In this document: in pieces, positions 54,165 to 63,935 of the stretch
Numbering within the stretch: the first letter of the stretch is position 1
Layout of the letters: every line of letters starts with the position of its first letter
From: Anaeromonas gelatinilytica
Lineage (GTDB): Bacteria > Bacillota > Clostridia > Tissierellales > SIT17
DNA length: 64,000 nucleotides
Assembly: GCF_016820635.1 (NCBI RefSeq)
Contig: NZ_WSFU01000119.1
Location: forward strand, 87,018 to 151,017
Reading direction: 5' to 3'
The notes under the pieces: model-generated
What the model was told of the DNA's origin: nothing
Database searches by the model: none
What the model saw: only the letters and a program-made list of their open reading frames with translations
Made by a program: the position numbers and the translations under genes

Positions 54165-55344
54165 ATTTAATATTATCTAATATTATTTTAGCTAAATTTT
54201 TCTTACTCATTAAAGGATATTCTTTTTTCTTGCCAGAATTATTAAATATTATAACTTTATTAGTATCTCCTTTAAATCCAGCACCTTCCTCTGCAATATT
54301 ATTTGCTACTATCATATCAAGATTTTTATTTTCCATTTTATTAATTGCATATTCTTCAATATTCTCTGTTTCTGCTGCAAATCCTATAATTATTTGACTA
54401 TCTTTTATCTCTCCACACTTCTCTAATATATCAGGATTTCTAGTTAATTCTATATGCATAGATCCTTCTGATTTTTTTATTTTATTCTTATTATATGATA
54501 TAGGTTTATAATCAGAAGGAGCAGCAGCCTTGATAAGTATATCTGTAGATTTAAAGTATTTTATTGTCTCTTCATACATTTCTTCGGTACTTGTTACATT
54601 TATAATATTTATACCTACAGGTTTTAATAATTTTGTAGGACCACTAATTAATGTAACATTTGCCCCTCTATTTTTTGCTTCTTCAGCAATACTGTATCCC
54701 ATTTTCCCACTAGAATGATTACTAATATACCTAACGGGATCAAATGCTTCTATCGTAGGTCCCGCTGTTATTAATACTTTTTTACCTTCAAGATCTTTTT
54801 TTTTATTAAAATGATCAATTACATATTTAACAATATATTCAGGATCAGCTAACTTACCTGGTCCTATATCTCCACAAGCAAGTCTTCCTTCCTCAGGAGA
54901 TATAAATTCATAATCTAATTCCTGCAATACTTTCATATTATTTTTAAATATTGGATTCAAATACATTTGAGTATTCATTGCTGGAGCAAAAATCACTTTT
55001 GCTTTTGTAGCCATTATTGTAGTTGTTAACATATCATCTGCAATTCCATTAGCAACTTTACCTATAACATTAGCCGTTGCAGGAACTATTAAAAATATAT
55101 CGGCTTTTTTTGCTAAACTTATATGTTCAATATCCCAATTAACAGGCTCTTTAAACATGTCTACTGTAACATGATTTTGTGACATTGATTGAAATGTTAA
55201 TGGAGTAACAAATTTAGAAGCCGAATCAGTCATTATAACATCAATATTAGCATTTAACTTTTTCAAACGACTTACTACATCAACAGCTTTGTATACTGCT
55301 ATGCCACCTGTAACTCCTAAAACTATATTTTTATTTTTAAGCAT
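54163..55344 (-). CDS. coaBC: Bifunctional phosphopantothenoylcysteine decarboxylase/synthetase CoaBC
   Basis: CoaBC carries out the second and third steps of CoA synthesis: CoaB joins cysteine to phosphopantothenate and CoaC decarboxylates the product. The 393-residue protein has an N-terminal flavoprotein (GVTGGIAVYKAVD; PATANVIGKVANGIADD near 87-103; PAMNTQMY near 118) and a C-terminal synthetase (ITAGPTIEAFDPVRYISN near 190-207). It is 13 bases after rpoZ, as in most Firmicutes. Confidence 0.97.
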   Translation of the reverse strand: MLKNKNIVLGVTGGIAVYKAVDVVSRLKKLNANIDVIMTDSASKFVTPLTFQSMSQNHVTVDMFKEPVNWDIEHISLAKKADIFLIVPATANVIGKVANGIADDMLTTTIMATKAKVIFAPAMNTQMYLNPIFKNNMKVLQELDYEFISPEEGRLACGDIGPGKLADPEYIVKYVIDHFNKKKDLEGKKVLITAGPTIEAFDPVRYISNHSSGKMGYSIAEEAKNRGANVTLISGPTKLLKPVGINIINVTSTEEMYEETIKYFKSTDILIKAAAPSDYKPISYNKNKIKKSEGSMHIELTRNPDILEKCGEIKDSQIIIGFAAETENIEEYAINKMENKNLDMIVANNIAEEGAGFKGDTNKVIIFNNSGKKKEYPLMSKKNLAKIILDNIK

Positions 55345-55357
55345 TAAATTTCACTCC

Positions 55358-55567
55358 CTACTTAGCACTTAAAATATCTGATCTTGTATAAGTTACTTTA
55401 TCTTCTGCAATTTCATGCAATGCAATAGATACTGGTTTTGTAATCTTCACATCGACAAGCGGCTCCTTACCATCCACTAATTGTCTCGCTCTTTTTGATG
55501 CTAATAATACTAATGTATATCTACTATCTACCTTTTTTAACATGTCGTTTATTGATGGATATAACAT
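55358..55567 (-). CDS. rpoZ: DNA-directed RNA polymerase omega subunit
   Basis: Omega helps fold and stabilise the beta-prime subunit of RNA polymerase. The 69-residue protein shows YTLVLLASKRARQLVDG and a C-terminal KPVSIALHEIAEDKV. AGGAGG precedes the ATG. It is located between gmk and coaBC. Confidence 0.96.
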   Translation of the reverse strand: MLYPSINDMLKKVDSRYTLVLLASKRARQLVDGKEPLVDVKITKPVSIALHEIAEDKVTYTRSDILSAK

Positions 55568-55570
55568 TTT

Positions 55571-56173
55571 CTATACCTCCTTTATATTATCAATAATATC
55601 TTTTTTTCTATTCACTTTACATTTTTCAGCTTTAATAATAGCTTTAATATTATCAACTGCTGAATCTACTTCATCATTTAACACACCATAATCATATTTA
55701 AATACATATTTTAACTCTCTATATGCAGCATCAAGCCTTTTTAACATTGCTTCTTTTGTCTCGGATCCTCTTTTTTCTATCCGTTTTTTTAATTCTTCCA
55801 TTGATGGTGGAAGTATAAATATAAATACACCATCAGGATATATTTCCTTTACAGAAAGAGCTCCTTGAATATCAATTTCTAATAAAACATCCTTACCTTC
55901 TTCCAACATATCTAATACATATTTCTTAGGGGTACCATAATAATTTCCATAAACCTCAGCATACTCTAAAAACTCATTTCTTAATAACATTTCCTTAAAT
56001 TCATTCTTTGAAATAAAAAAATAATTTTTCCCATCAACTTCCCCTGTTCTTGGTTCTCTTGTAGTGGCAGAAATTGATATGTTTAAATCTATTTCTTTCA
56101 ATAATTCTTTACATATAGTTCCTTTACCAGCACCTGAAGGTCCTGAAACTACAATTAATAATCCTTTAGGCAT
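55571..56173 (-). CDS. gmk: Guanylate kinase
   Basis: Gmk phosphorylates GMP to GDP. The 200-residue protein has the P-loop GPSGAGKGT near 10-18, the GMP-binding TTREPRTGEVDGKNYFF near 37-53, and LLEIDIQGA near 95. The ATG at 56173 follows GGAG by six bases; the longer frame overlaps remA and is rejected. It lies between remA and rpoZ. Confidence 0.97.
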   Translation of the reverse strand: MPKGLLIVVSGPSGAGKGTICKELLKEIDLNISISATTREPRTGEVDGKNYFFISKNEFKEMLLRNEFLEYAEVYGNYYGTPKKYVLDMLEEGKDVLLEIDIQGALSVKEIYPDGVFIFILPPSMEELKKRIEKRGSETKEAMLKRLDAAYRELKYVFKYDYGVLNDEVDSAVDNIKAIIKAEKCKVNRKKDIIDNIKEV

Positions 56174-56186
56174 CAAAGTCTCCTTC

Positions 56187-56453
56187 CTATTCTTTAATAT
56201 TATCATATTCTATTTTATTATCTAACCTATGAGCTACTGTTTCTGGTTGAATAGCAGATAAAAGAACATGATCACTATCAGTAATAATAACTGCTCTAGT
56301 TCTTCTACCATAGGTTGCATCTATTAGCATCCCTCTATCTCTAGCTTCTTGCACAATTCTTTTTATAGGAGCAGACTCTGGGCTAACAACAGCTATGACC
56401 CTATTACCAGATACTACATTACCAAAGCCAATATTGATCAATTTTATTGTCAC
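56187..56453 (-). CDS. remA: Extracellular matrix regulator RemA (DUF370)
   Basis: RemA is an octameric DNA-binding protein that activates biofilm matrix operons and osmoprotection genes in Bacillus subtilis. The 88-residue protein shows the family core [23 protein letters not shown] and [19 protein letters not shown]. In many Clostridia it is always encoded between yicC and gmk. The regulated genes here are unknown. Confidence 0.92.
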   Translation of the reverse strand: MTIKLINIGFGNVVSGNRVIAVVSPESAPIKRIVQEARDRGMLIDATYGRRTRAVIITDSDHVLLSAIQPETVAHRLDNKIEYDNIKE

Positions 56454-56469
56454 AGATATTACCTCCTAA

Positions 56470-57351
56470 CTACTCAATATTCTGTATTTGTTCCCTTATC
56501 TTTTCTAATTCACTTTTAATTTCAACAACATTATTTGTGATTTCTATGTCTCCAACTTTAGAACCCATAGTATTTGCTTCTCTATTCATTTCTTGTACTA
56601 TAAAATCTAACTTTCTACCAACGGAGTCTTTTGATTCTAATGTATTAATTAATTGTTCAATATGACTATATAATCGAACAATTTCTTCAGTTATACTTGA
56701 TTTATCTGCAAAATATGCTACTTCATTTGCTAATTTCATATCATCAATCTCAACAGATTCATCTAAAATAGATTTTATTCTATCTTCAAGCTTTTCCTTA
56801 TATTCCTCTACCACAATAGGTGATTTTTTTTCTATTTCCTTTACCAAAGATTCTATGTATTCCGATCTTTTTATAATATCTTCAGCCAATTTCTTACCTT
56901 CTTTTATTCTCATATTATAAAGATTTTCCAAAGCTTGATTTAAAGCAATTGACAATACATTCCAAATAACATCCTCTTCATCTTTTTCTTTTTCCACATT
57001 AATAACATCAGGATATTTTATTATCTGATCTAGAGTTACTAATGTGTTTAAATACAACTCTTTATTTAATAACTCCAAAGCATTCTTATATGATTTTGCT
57101 AAGTCCATATCAACCTTTACATCTAAATTTGATGTTTGTAAATTTTCTAAGTTTATATAAACCTCCACTCTACCTCTTTTAATTTTTTCCTTTATTCTAT
57201 TTTTAATATTTTCTTCTAAATATGAAAAATGTTTAGGCATTCTAACTATTACATCATTATACCTATGATTAACAGATTTAATTTCAACTGTAAATTTTCT
57301 TATTCCATCATCATTTTCTCCTCTACCAAACCCAGTCATACTTTTAATCAA
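56470..57351 (-). CDS. yicC: YicC family endoribonuclease
   Basis: YicC proteins are endoribonucleases; the Escherichia coli member aids decay of the small RNA RyhB, and Bacillus YloC is a related nuclease. The 293-residue protein starts MIKSMTGFGRGE and ends in the conserved block VGRKLDFIVQEMNREANTMGSK, with a long helical middle. The start is TTG, eight bases after AGGAGG. It begins the yicC-remA-gmk-rpoZ-coaBC operon. Confidence 0.92.
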   Translation of the reverse strand: MIKSMTGFGRGENDDGIRKFTVEIKSVNHRYNDVIVRMPKHFSYLEENIKNRIKEKIKRGRVEVYINLENLQTSNLDVKVDMDLAKSYKNALELLNKELYLNTLVTLDQIIKYPDVINVEKEKDEEDVIWNVLSIALNQALENLYNMRIKEGKKLAEDIIKRSEYIESLVKEIEKKSPIVVEEYKEKLEDRIKSILDESVEIDDMKLANEVAYFADKSSITEEIVRLYSHIEQLINTLESKDSVGRKLDFIVQEMNREANTMGSKVGDIEITNNVVEIKSELEKIREQIQNIE

Positions 57352-57379
57352 ATTATCATCCTCCTAAATATTATAATCA

Positions 57380-57407
57380 ATTTTACCATAAATTAGACTA
57401 AAGTCAA
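57380..57407 (-). promoter_or_regulatory. Promoter for yicC-remA-gmk
   Basis: Minus strand: -35 TTGACT (57402-57407), 16-base spacer, -10 TAAAAT (57380-57385). Confidence 0.65.
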
Positions 57408-57678
57408 TTTTTAGAAATAGAAGATATCTTCTACTAAATTACACATCTAATATTTATCCCTTATCCTTATAAAAAACTCTATCAATCATTAAAGTAAATT
57501 ACAAATTTTCAATCATACGATTTCTCCTCTAATTTTAATTATACCTCATATAATTATATTAAATATTTTAAAAACCTTTTAATTGTTACTAAAACTTAAT
57601 ATATGATTATATCCTTCTTTATAAATTCCTATTTAGATGTTATAATACATTATAAAAACAATTATCGGAGGAATACTT
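57408..57678. other. Divergent intergenic region yicC/rqcH with a palindrome and a 5-codon frame
   Basis: The region holds no full gene. It has a perfect 16-base palindrome TAGAAGATATCTTCTA at 57418-57433. On the minus strand a complete ribosome-binding site, AGAGGAG, is followed seven bases later by a five-codon frame (57499-57516, residues MIENL). It also has a -10 TATAAT for rqcH at 57641-57646. The rest is plain AT-rich sequence. Confidence 0.5.
57618..57646 (+). promoter_or_regulatory. Possible promoter for rqcH
   Basis: Plus strand: -10 TATAAT (57641-57646) with a weak -35 TTTATA (57618-57623) at 17 bases spacing. GGAGG precedes the rqcH ATG. Confidence 0.5.
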
Positions 57679-59451
57679 ATGTCTTTAGATGGAATTACAT
57701 TAAGAAGCTTAGTGCATGAACTTTCAAATACATTGATAGAAGGAAAAATAAATAAAATCTATCAACCAGAAAACGATGAATTATTAATTAGTATAAGAAA
57801 TAAAGGAAAAAATGAAAAATTAATATTATCAGCTAGTAGTAATAATCCTAGAATACACTTTACTAATAGCACTAAAGAAAACCCTCAAAGTCCCCCTATG
57901 TTTTGTATGTTATTAAGAAAACACTTACAAAACGGAAAAATTTTATCAATAAAACAACAATATTTAGAAAGAATCATTAAAATTACAATCTCTAATTATG
58001 ATGAATTAGGAGTTTTATCAGAAAAAGAACTTATAATAGAAATTATGGGACGTCACAGTAATATTATTTTAATTGAAAAAAGAACTAAAAAAATAATTGA
58101 TGCTATAAAAAGAATAACCCCTGATATTAGTAGTGTAAGACAAGTTTTACCTGGAGTAAAATATCAACTTCCTCCTAATCAAAATAAACTTAATCCTTTA
58201 AAGTTAAATAAAGAACAATTTTTTAATATAATAAATAATGTAAATGAAGGAAATAAAATATATAAGTTTATATATGAAAATTTTGTAGGAATAAGTCCAT
58301 TAATTGCTAAAGAAATCTGTTCTAGAGAAAATATATATGAAAATTCTTTAATTGGTGGTTTAAATGAAGAAGATAAAGAGAAAATATTTTTATCCTTTAA
58401 AAAACTTATTAATGATGTTATAAACAACAATAATAAACCTAGTATGATTTACAATGAATATAAAACTAAAATTTTAGGCTTTTCAAGTATTGATCTTACT
58501 CAATTTAAAGAATCCAAAAAAGTATACTTTAATTCAATTAGTGACCTTCTAAATACTGTATATGAAACTAAAGATAGATTAGATCGAATTCAACAAAAAT
58601 CTTTATCATTGAAAAAACACATAAAAACAAAACTAGATAGAGATAAGAATAAATTAGCTAAGCAAAAAGAAGAATTATTTAATGCAAAAAATAGAGAAAA
58701 ATATAAAATCTACGGTGAATTAATAACAGCTAATATTTATAAAATTGAAAAGGGAATGGATATTCTAACCACCGAAAATTATTATGATAATAATAATTTA
58801 ATTGAAATAAAGTTGAATCCAAATCTTACTCCCTCAGAAAATGCTCAAAAATACTTTAAAAGATACAACAAATTAAAAAATGCATTTAATGAAGTTTCTA
58901 TACAGATTTCTCAAACTAAAGAGGAAATTAATTATCTAGAACATATTTTATTAAGTATTGAAAATTCTACAGATTTATCTGAATTAGAAGAAATAAAAGA
59001 AGAATTAATTGATGGAGGATATGTTAAATACAGAAGAAAAAACAAATCAAGAGAAAAGAAAAATATTAAATCTAAACCTCTTCACTTTATATCCTCAGAT
59101 GGATTTGATATGTATGTGGGAAAAAATAATAGACAAAATGACTATTTAACTTTAAAATTTGCTGATAAAGAAGATATATGGCTTCATACTAAAGATATCC
59201 CTGGTTCCCATATTATTATAAGAAAAAATAATAAAGAAGTACCAGAAGAAACTCTATACGAGGCAGCCCTTTTAGCAGCCTTCCACAGTAAGGGCAAGAT
59301 GTCTAGTAATGTAGCAATAGATTATACAGAAAAGAAAAATGTAAAGAAACCTAATAGAGCAAAACCAGGAATGGTTATATATGAAAATAACAATACCTTA
59401 TATGTTACTCCAACCGAAAAAGAAATAAGTAAAATAGAAAAAAATAAATAG
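57679..59451 (+). CDS. rqcH: Ribosome quality control protein RqcH (NFACT family)
   Basis: RqcH binds stalled 50S-peptidyl-tRNA complexes and adds C-terminal alanine tails that mark incomplete proteins for degradation. Homologues were first named fibronectin-binding protein A, but the role is cytoplasmic. The 590-residue protein has an NFACT-N domain (EIMGRHSNIILIE near 122-134), helix-hairpin-helix and coiled coils at about 290-450, and a C-terminal NFACT-R domain with DGFDMYVGKNNRQND near 474-488 and KEDIWLHTKDIPGSHI. The ATG follows CGGAGG. It is a single-gene unit, convergent with the PAP2 gene. Confidence 0.94.
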   Translation: MSLDGITLRSLVHELSNTLIEGKINKIYQPENDELLISIRNKGKNEKLILSASSNNPRIHFTNSTKENPQSPPMFCMLLRKHLQNGKILSIKQQYLERIIKITISNYDELGVLSEKELIIEIMGRHSNIILIEKRTKKIIDAIKRITPDISSVRQVLPGVKYQLPPNQNKLNPLKLNKEQFFNIINNVNEGNKIYKFIYENFVGISPLIAKEICSRENIYENSLIGGLNEEDKEKIFLSFKKLINDVINNNNKPSMIYNEYKTKILGFSSIDLTQFKESKKVYFNSISDLLNTVYETKDRLDRIQQKSLSLKKHIKTKLDRDKNKLAKQKEELFNAKNREKYKIYGELITANIYKIEKGMDILTTENYYDNNNLIEIKLNPNLTPSENAQKYFKRYNKLKNAFNEVSIQISQTKEEINYLEHILLSIENSTDLSELEEIKEELIDGGYVKYRRKNKSREKKNIKSKPLHFISSDGFDMYVGKNNRQNDYLTLKFADKEDIWLHTKDIPGSHIIIRKNNKEVPEETLYEAALLAAFHSKGKMSSNVAIDYTEKKNVKKPNRAKPGMVIYENNNTLYVTPTEKEISKIEKNK

Positions 59452-59464
59452 GATTTCATTACTA

Positions 59465-59506
59465 CTATCTAAAAAGCTCCTCTAATTAAAGGGGCTTTTT
59501 AGATAG
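59465..59506. terminator. Bidirectional terminator between rqcH and the PAP2 gene
   Basis: Long arms CTATCTAAAAAGCTCC and GGGGCTTTTTAGATAG with a 10-base loop form a nearly perfect stem with T runs on either strand. It overlaps the last codons and stop of the PAP2 gene. Confidence 0.85.
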
Positions 59507-60343
59507 TCCTGTCTTTATAAATATTATAGGAATAACTAAAGTAATAAATATTCCTATAATAAAATATCTTATATAGTCAAAAGCATAAGTTTCAGGAAAT
59601 ATACCTTTAAGAGCTGTTCTTATAGACAATAATATAAGAATACCAAATATAAATTTAACTATCTGAAAAAACATTTTGTTCTTAACTTCAAACTTTATTT
59701 TATTTTCTTGAATAAAGTAACCCAATAACGCTCCTGTGATTAATGCAATTAATTTCAAATTATTTTCACTCATAAATACAATTAATAGTAAATTAGGAAT
59801 CAATATAGAAAATATAAATACATTTAAAAGATTATAATTAAATGGAGTTATTTTTTCTATTAGATAATCACCTATTAGGGCAAATAAAATACCGAAAATA
59901 AGACCTCCTAACACATCAATAGGCCAATGAACTCTTAGATATAATCTTGAAAATCCTACTAATAATATCACAAATATCCCCAATACATATATACTTTTTC
60001 TCTTAAGTTTTCTCATTGTATAAAACCAAAAAGTTGTAGTATTTTGGGTATGCCCACTAGGAAAAGAATACCCTGGAGCAGACTCCTGATACAAGGGATT
60101 TATTCCTTCCGTAAAAAATGGTCTTTCTGTAGCAAATATATTTTTCAAAATACTATTGCCAAATACAGAAAATATAAGAATAGTAAACATTCTCACCCCT
60201 GCACGCTTACTTATACACCAATAAACCAATGTTAATGCAAAAACATAAAATAACTCTCCTCCAATATTAGTTATGAATACAAAAATTTTATCCAATATTG
60301 GATTACTAATTTCTTGAAGTTTTAATAATATTTTTACTTGCAT
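59486..60343 (-). CDS. PAP2-family membrane phosphatase
   Basis: A polytopic PAP2 (phosphatidic acid phosphatase type 2) protein that likely dephosphorylates a lipid such as phosphatidate or undecaprenyl diphosphate. The 285-residue protein has all three signature motifs: KNIFATERPF (C1), PSGHTQNT (C2) and SRLYLRVHWPIDVLGG (C3, with catalytic His). It is longer than a plain PAP2 and has extra C-terminal helices, about eight membrane segments in all. ATG 60343 follows AGAGGTG by five bases; earlier start codons lack a site. Substrate unknown. Confidence 0.88.
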   Translation of the reverse strand: MQVKILLKLQEISNPILDKIFVFITNIGGELFYVFALTLVYWCISKRAGVRMFTILIFSVFGNSILKNIFATERPFFTEGINPLYQESAPGYSFPSGHTQNTTTFWFYTMRKLKRKSIYVLGIFVILLVGFSRLYLRVHWPIDVLGGLIFGILFALIGDYLIEKITPFNYNLLNVFIFSILIPNLLLIVFMSENNLKLIALITGALLGYFIQENKIKFEVKNKMFFQIVKFIFGILILLSIRTALKGIFPETYAFDYIRYFIIGIFITLVIPIIFIKTGLSKKPL

Positions 60344-60397
60344 ATATACACCTCTAATCATATATATCAATTTAATTATTATATATTACACATAAGT

Positions 60398-60431
60398 AAT
60401 AGGTTATTTAATATATATTAAATAACCTATT
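60398..60431 (-). terminator. Terminator after uraA
   Basis: A perfect 34-base palindrome (arms AATAGGTTATTTAATAT and complement) lies 45 bases after the uraA stop. It is AT-rich, with a modest T run. Confidence 0.65.
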
Positions 60432-60476
60432 ATTTATACTATATTTCATTAATTATATCTTATTTTTATAGTTATG

Positions 60477-61766
60477 TTAATCATTTTCAGGCAATAATTT
60501 ATTAATTGTTATACCCACAATAGCAGCTAAACTTAAACCCACTATTTGTATACTATCAGTTATTTGAATACTGATCAAACCAGTAAATGCTTGAACTCCA
60601 TCAGCAGTATAGAGACCTTGCTTAACTTTTAATATTTCCGTTCCTATCCCTATCACAAGTATTAATGAAGCCACTATTAAATTTCTATTGCTAGAAAAAT
60701 CCACTTTAGCTGTAGTTAAAGTTCTTATTCCTACACTGGCAATCATACCAAAAAGTATTAAACTTACTCCTCCCATTACAGCTTCAGGAATTGTTTGTAA
60801 TATAGCTCCAATCTTTCCAATAAAACTAATTGTTATTGCTATAACTGCAGAAATCCTTAGTATAGACGGATCATAATTTTTAGTCATTGCTAATACACTT
60901 GTATTTTCTCCATAAGTTGTATTTGCAGGTCCTCCTACAAATCCAGCAAATAAAGTAGCTAATCCATCTCCTAGAAGTGTTCTGTGTAATCCGGGATCTT
61001 CTAAAAAGTTTTTACCTACAACTGCTCCATTAGTAGTAATATCTCCAATATGTTCCATAAATACTGCAAGTACTATTGGAGCAATTATTGCTATTGCTTC
61101 TATACTAAACTTTGGTAAAGTAAATTCTGGTACACTTATCATTGAAGCTTCTGTTATAGGAGTATAATCTACAATTCCTAACATCATTGATAAAATATAA
61201 CCTACTAACACTCCACAAAGTATTGGTATTATCTTAAATATACCTTTTCCAAAAATTGATACTATTATTACTGTTGCTACTACAATTAATGCCACTGGCC
61301 AATTAGTAGATGCCATTTCAAGTGCAGTAGGACTCAATATCAATCCTATTACTATAATCATTGGTCCTGTTACAATAGGAGGAAAAAAAGATTTAATCTT
61401 TTCTACTCCAAATAATTTAATCAGCAATGCAAACATAAGGTACAATAATCCAGCTGCCATTATGCCACCTTGAACATACCTTAAATCGCCAAATTTAGAT
61501 GCTACAGCCCCAATCACAGGAATAAATGCGAAACTAGAACCAAGAAAAACTGGTACTTTTCCCTTTGTAACTAGATGGAATAATAATGTTCCTACTCCTG
61601 CACAAAATAATGCAACTGCTGGATTAAGACCAGTAATCATAGGTACCAATACTGTAGCTCCAAACATTGCTACAATGTGTTGTATACTCAAAATCCCTTT
61701 TCTAAATATACCAGTAGTATTTACACTCTTAATTTCTTTACTGTTTACCATAGTTTTTTCTGCCAT
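60477..61766 (-). CDS. uraA: Uracil permease (NCS2 family)
   Basis: UraA imports uracil for salvage; it belongs to the nucleobase-cation symporter family 2. The 429-residue protein has about 14 hydrophobic segments and family motifs QHIVAMFGATVLVP near 28-41, VFMEHIGDITTNGAVVG near 236-252 and LLGDGLATLFAGFVGGPANTTYGEN near 263-287. Its message carries a PyrR-binding element just after the pyrR stop codon. It is the last gene of lspA-rluD-pyrR-uraA. Confidence 0.94.
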   Translation of the reverse strand: MAEKTMVNSKEIKSVNTTGIFRKGILSIQHIVAMFGATVLVPMITGLNPAVALFCAGVGTLLFHLVTKGKVPVFLGSSFAFIPVIGAVASKFGDLRYVQGGIMAAGLLYLMFALLIKLFGVEKIKSFFPPIVTGPMIIVIGLILSPTALEMASTNWPVALIVVATVIIVSIFGKGIFKIIPILCGVLVGYILSMMLGIVDYTPITEASMISVPEFTLPKFSIEAIAIIAPIVLAVFMEHIGDITTNGAVVGKNFLEDPGLHRTLLGDGLATLFAGFVGGPANTTYGENTSVLAMTKNYDPSILRISAVIAITISFIGKIGAILQTIPEAVMGGVSLILFGMIASVGIRTLTTAKVDFSSNRNLIVASLILVIGIGTEILKVKQGLYTADGVQAFTGLISIQITDSIQIVGLSLAAIVGITINKLLPEND

Positions 61767-61773
61767 AAAAATA

Positions 61774-61839
61774 CCTCCTTAACTAATTTAGGAGGGAGAA
61801 CAATCTCCCTTTTCAGTCTCTCAGGACTGAGTTAAAAGG
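61774..61839 (-). promoter_or_regulatory. PyrR-binding element with ribosome-binding-site switch before uraA
   Basis: The minus-strand RNA has a PyrR hairpin at 61807-61839: CCTTTT, then CAGTCCTGAGAGACTG, then AAAAGG. A second stem AGGGAGA/TCTCCCT (61804-61810 with 61793-61799) competes with it. A third pairing, CCTCCT (61790-61795) with the uraA ribosome-binding site AGGAGG (61774-61779), competes with the second. No terminator T run is present, so control appears to be at translation. The sequence pairings are direct; the regulatory logic is inferred. Confidence 0.65.
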
Positions 61840-62519
<680 letters not shown>

Positions 62520-62535
62520 TTAATTCATTTTTTAT

Positions 62536-62564
62536 ATAATATCATAAATCACATATTTTGTCTA
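62536..62564 (-). promoter_or_regulatory. Promoter for pyrR-uraA
   Basis: Minus strand: -35 TAGACA (62559-62564), 17-base spacer, -10 TATTAT (62536-62541), overlapping the end of rluD and followed by the PyrR leader. Confidence 0.6.
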
Positions 62565-63472
62565 CTTTTTTCTAATATGTTTAATATTCTAATAAAATCT
62601 TCTGGTAAGTTGGAATCAAATTCTAAATATTCATTTTCTCTTGGATGATTAAATCCTATTATTTTAGCATGCAAAAGTTGCCCTTCTAAATTAAACTTCT
62701 GATCTCTAGTCCCATAAATAGGATCTCCTACAATTGGATGATTTATATATTTCATATGAACTCTTATTTGATGAGTCCTACCAGTCTCTAGTCTAGCTTC
62801 AATCAAAGTATAATTACCATATCTTTTTAATACTCTAAAATGAGTTACTGCTTCCTTACTATTTTCTCTTATTACACACATCTTTTTCCTATCCTTTGGA
62901 TTTCTACCTATTGGAGCATTAATAGTTCCCTTATCTTCATTTATATTTCCTTCAACCAAAGCTTGGTACCTTCTTGTTATAGAATGTTCTTTAAGTTGTT
63001 GAGATAAACTTAAATGAGCCAAATTAGTTTTTGCTATCATAAGCAAGCCAGTTGTATCTTTATCAATTCTATGTACAATTCCTGGTCTTATAACACCATT
63101 AATCGATGATAAGTTATTCAATTTATAAAGTAAAGCATTTACTAAAGTTTTACTATAATTTCCTGGTGCAGGATGCACTACCATTCCTCTAGGTTTATTC
63201 ACTATAGCTACATCATCATCTTCATAGACTATATCAATATCAATGTCCTCAGGCTTTACTTCTAATTTTTTAGGCTCTGGTACCTCTACTACTATTCTAT
63301 CTCCTTCATTAATACTATATTTAGATTTAACAAATCTATTATTTACAGTTACCTTCTTATTTTTTATAAGTTTCTGTATAAAAGATCTAGATACTTCATC
63401 TAATTCAGAAGCTAAAAATGAATCCACTCTCCCTTCTGATTCTTCATCTACTATTAATTCAATAATATCCAT
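62549..63472 (-). CDS. rluD: RluD-family 23S rRNA pseudouridine synthase
   Basis: An RluA/RluD-type pseudouridine synthase that probably modifies helix 69 of 23S rRNA. The 307-residue protein has an N-terminal S4 domain (RVDSFLASELDEVSRSFIQKLI) and the catalytic motif HRIDKDTTGLLMIAKT near 138-153 with its aspartate. The position lspA-rluD-pyrR matches Bacillus ylyB. Exact target site cannot be proved from sequence. Confidence 0.92.
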   Translation of the reverse strand: MDIIELIVDEESEGRVDSFLASELDEVSRSFIQKLIKNKKVTVNNRFVKSKYSINEGDRIVVEVPEPKKLEVKPEDIDIDIVYEDDDVAIVNKPRGMVVHPAPGNYSKTLVNALLYKLNNLSSINGVIRPGIVHRIDKDTTGLLMIAKTNLAHLSLSQQLKEHSITRRYQALVEGNINEDKGTINAPIGRNPKDRKKMCVIRENSKEAVTHFRVLKRYGNYTLIEARLETGRTHQIRVHMKYINHPIVGDPIYGTRDQKFNLEGQLLHAKIIGFNHPRENEYLEFDSNLPEDFIRILNILEKSRQNM

Positions 63473-63485
63473 TAAATCACTCTTT

Positions 63486-63935
63486 CTAATTTACTTCATG
63501 ATTATTAGTTAATACTAGTATAACTAATAATATAGTACCAATTACAATAAAACTATCTGCTATATTAAATACTGGGAAATCATAGAATCCCCAAAAATCA
63601 ATATCTATAAAATCTATTACATATTGAATTCTTAATCTATCTATAAAATTTCCAATAGCACCTCCAATTATCATTAATAAACTATAATTCATTATTTTTG
63701 TATTATTATATTTTTTTATGTAATATACAATACCTATAATTATTAAACTAGTAATTATTATAAAAAAAGCCCTTTGATTTTGCATTATTCCAAATGCAGC
63801 ACCATAATTTTTTACAAAATTCAATTGAAGAAATCTATCAATAATTATAATAGCCTCTTGTTCTTTAAGTACATTTACAGCCCAATACTTCGTTACTTGA
63901 TCTAATAAAATAATTAAAATTGGAATAATATACAT
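63486..63935 (-). CDS. lspA: Lipoprotein signal peptidase LspA
   Basis: LspA removes the signal peptide of lipoproteins after lipid attachment. The 149-residue protein has four membrane helices and the two catalytic aspartates, in GNFIDRLR near 115-122 and FNIADSFIVIG near 134-144, plus KNYGAAFG near 45-52. A GGAGG site precedes the ATG. It is the first gene of the run visible here; the 65 bases beyond it to the window end hold a small TGTAG/CTACA inverted repeat and no gene. Confidence 0.96.
   Translation of the reverse strand: MYIIPILIILLDQVTKYWAVNVLKEQEAIIIIDRFLQLNFVKNYGAAFGIMQNQRAFFIIITSLIIIGIVYYIKKYNNTKIMNYSLLMIIGGAIGNFIDRLRIQYVIDFIDIDFWGFYDFPVFNIADSFIVIGTILLVILVLTNNHEVN

Noticed and set aside
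57679..59451. Surface fibronectin-binding adhesin
   Set aside because: The old name for this family. There is no signal peptide or cell-wall anchor, and the NFACT-N and NFACT-R domains match RqcH.
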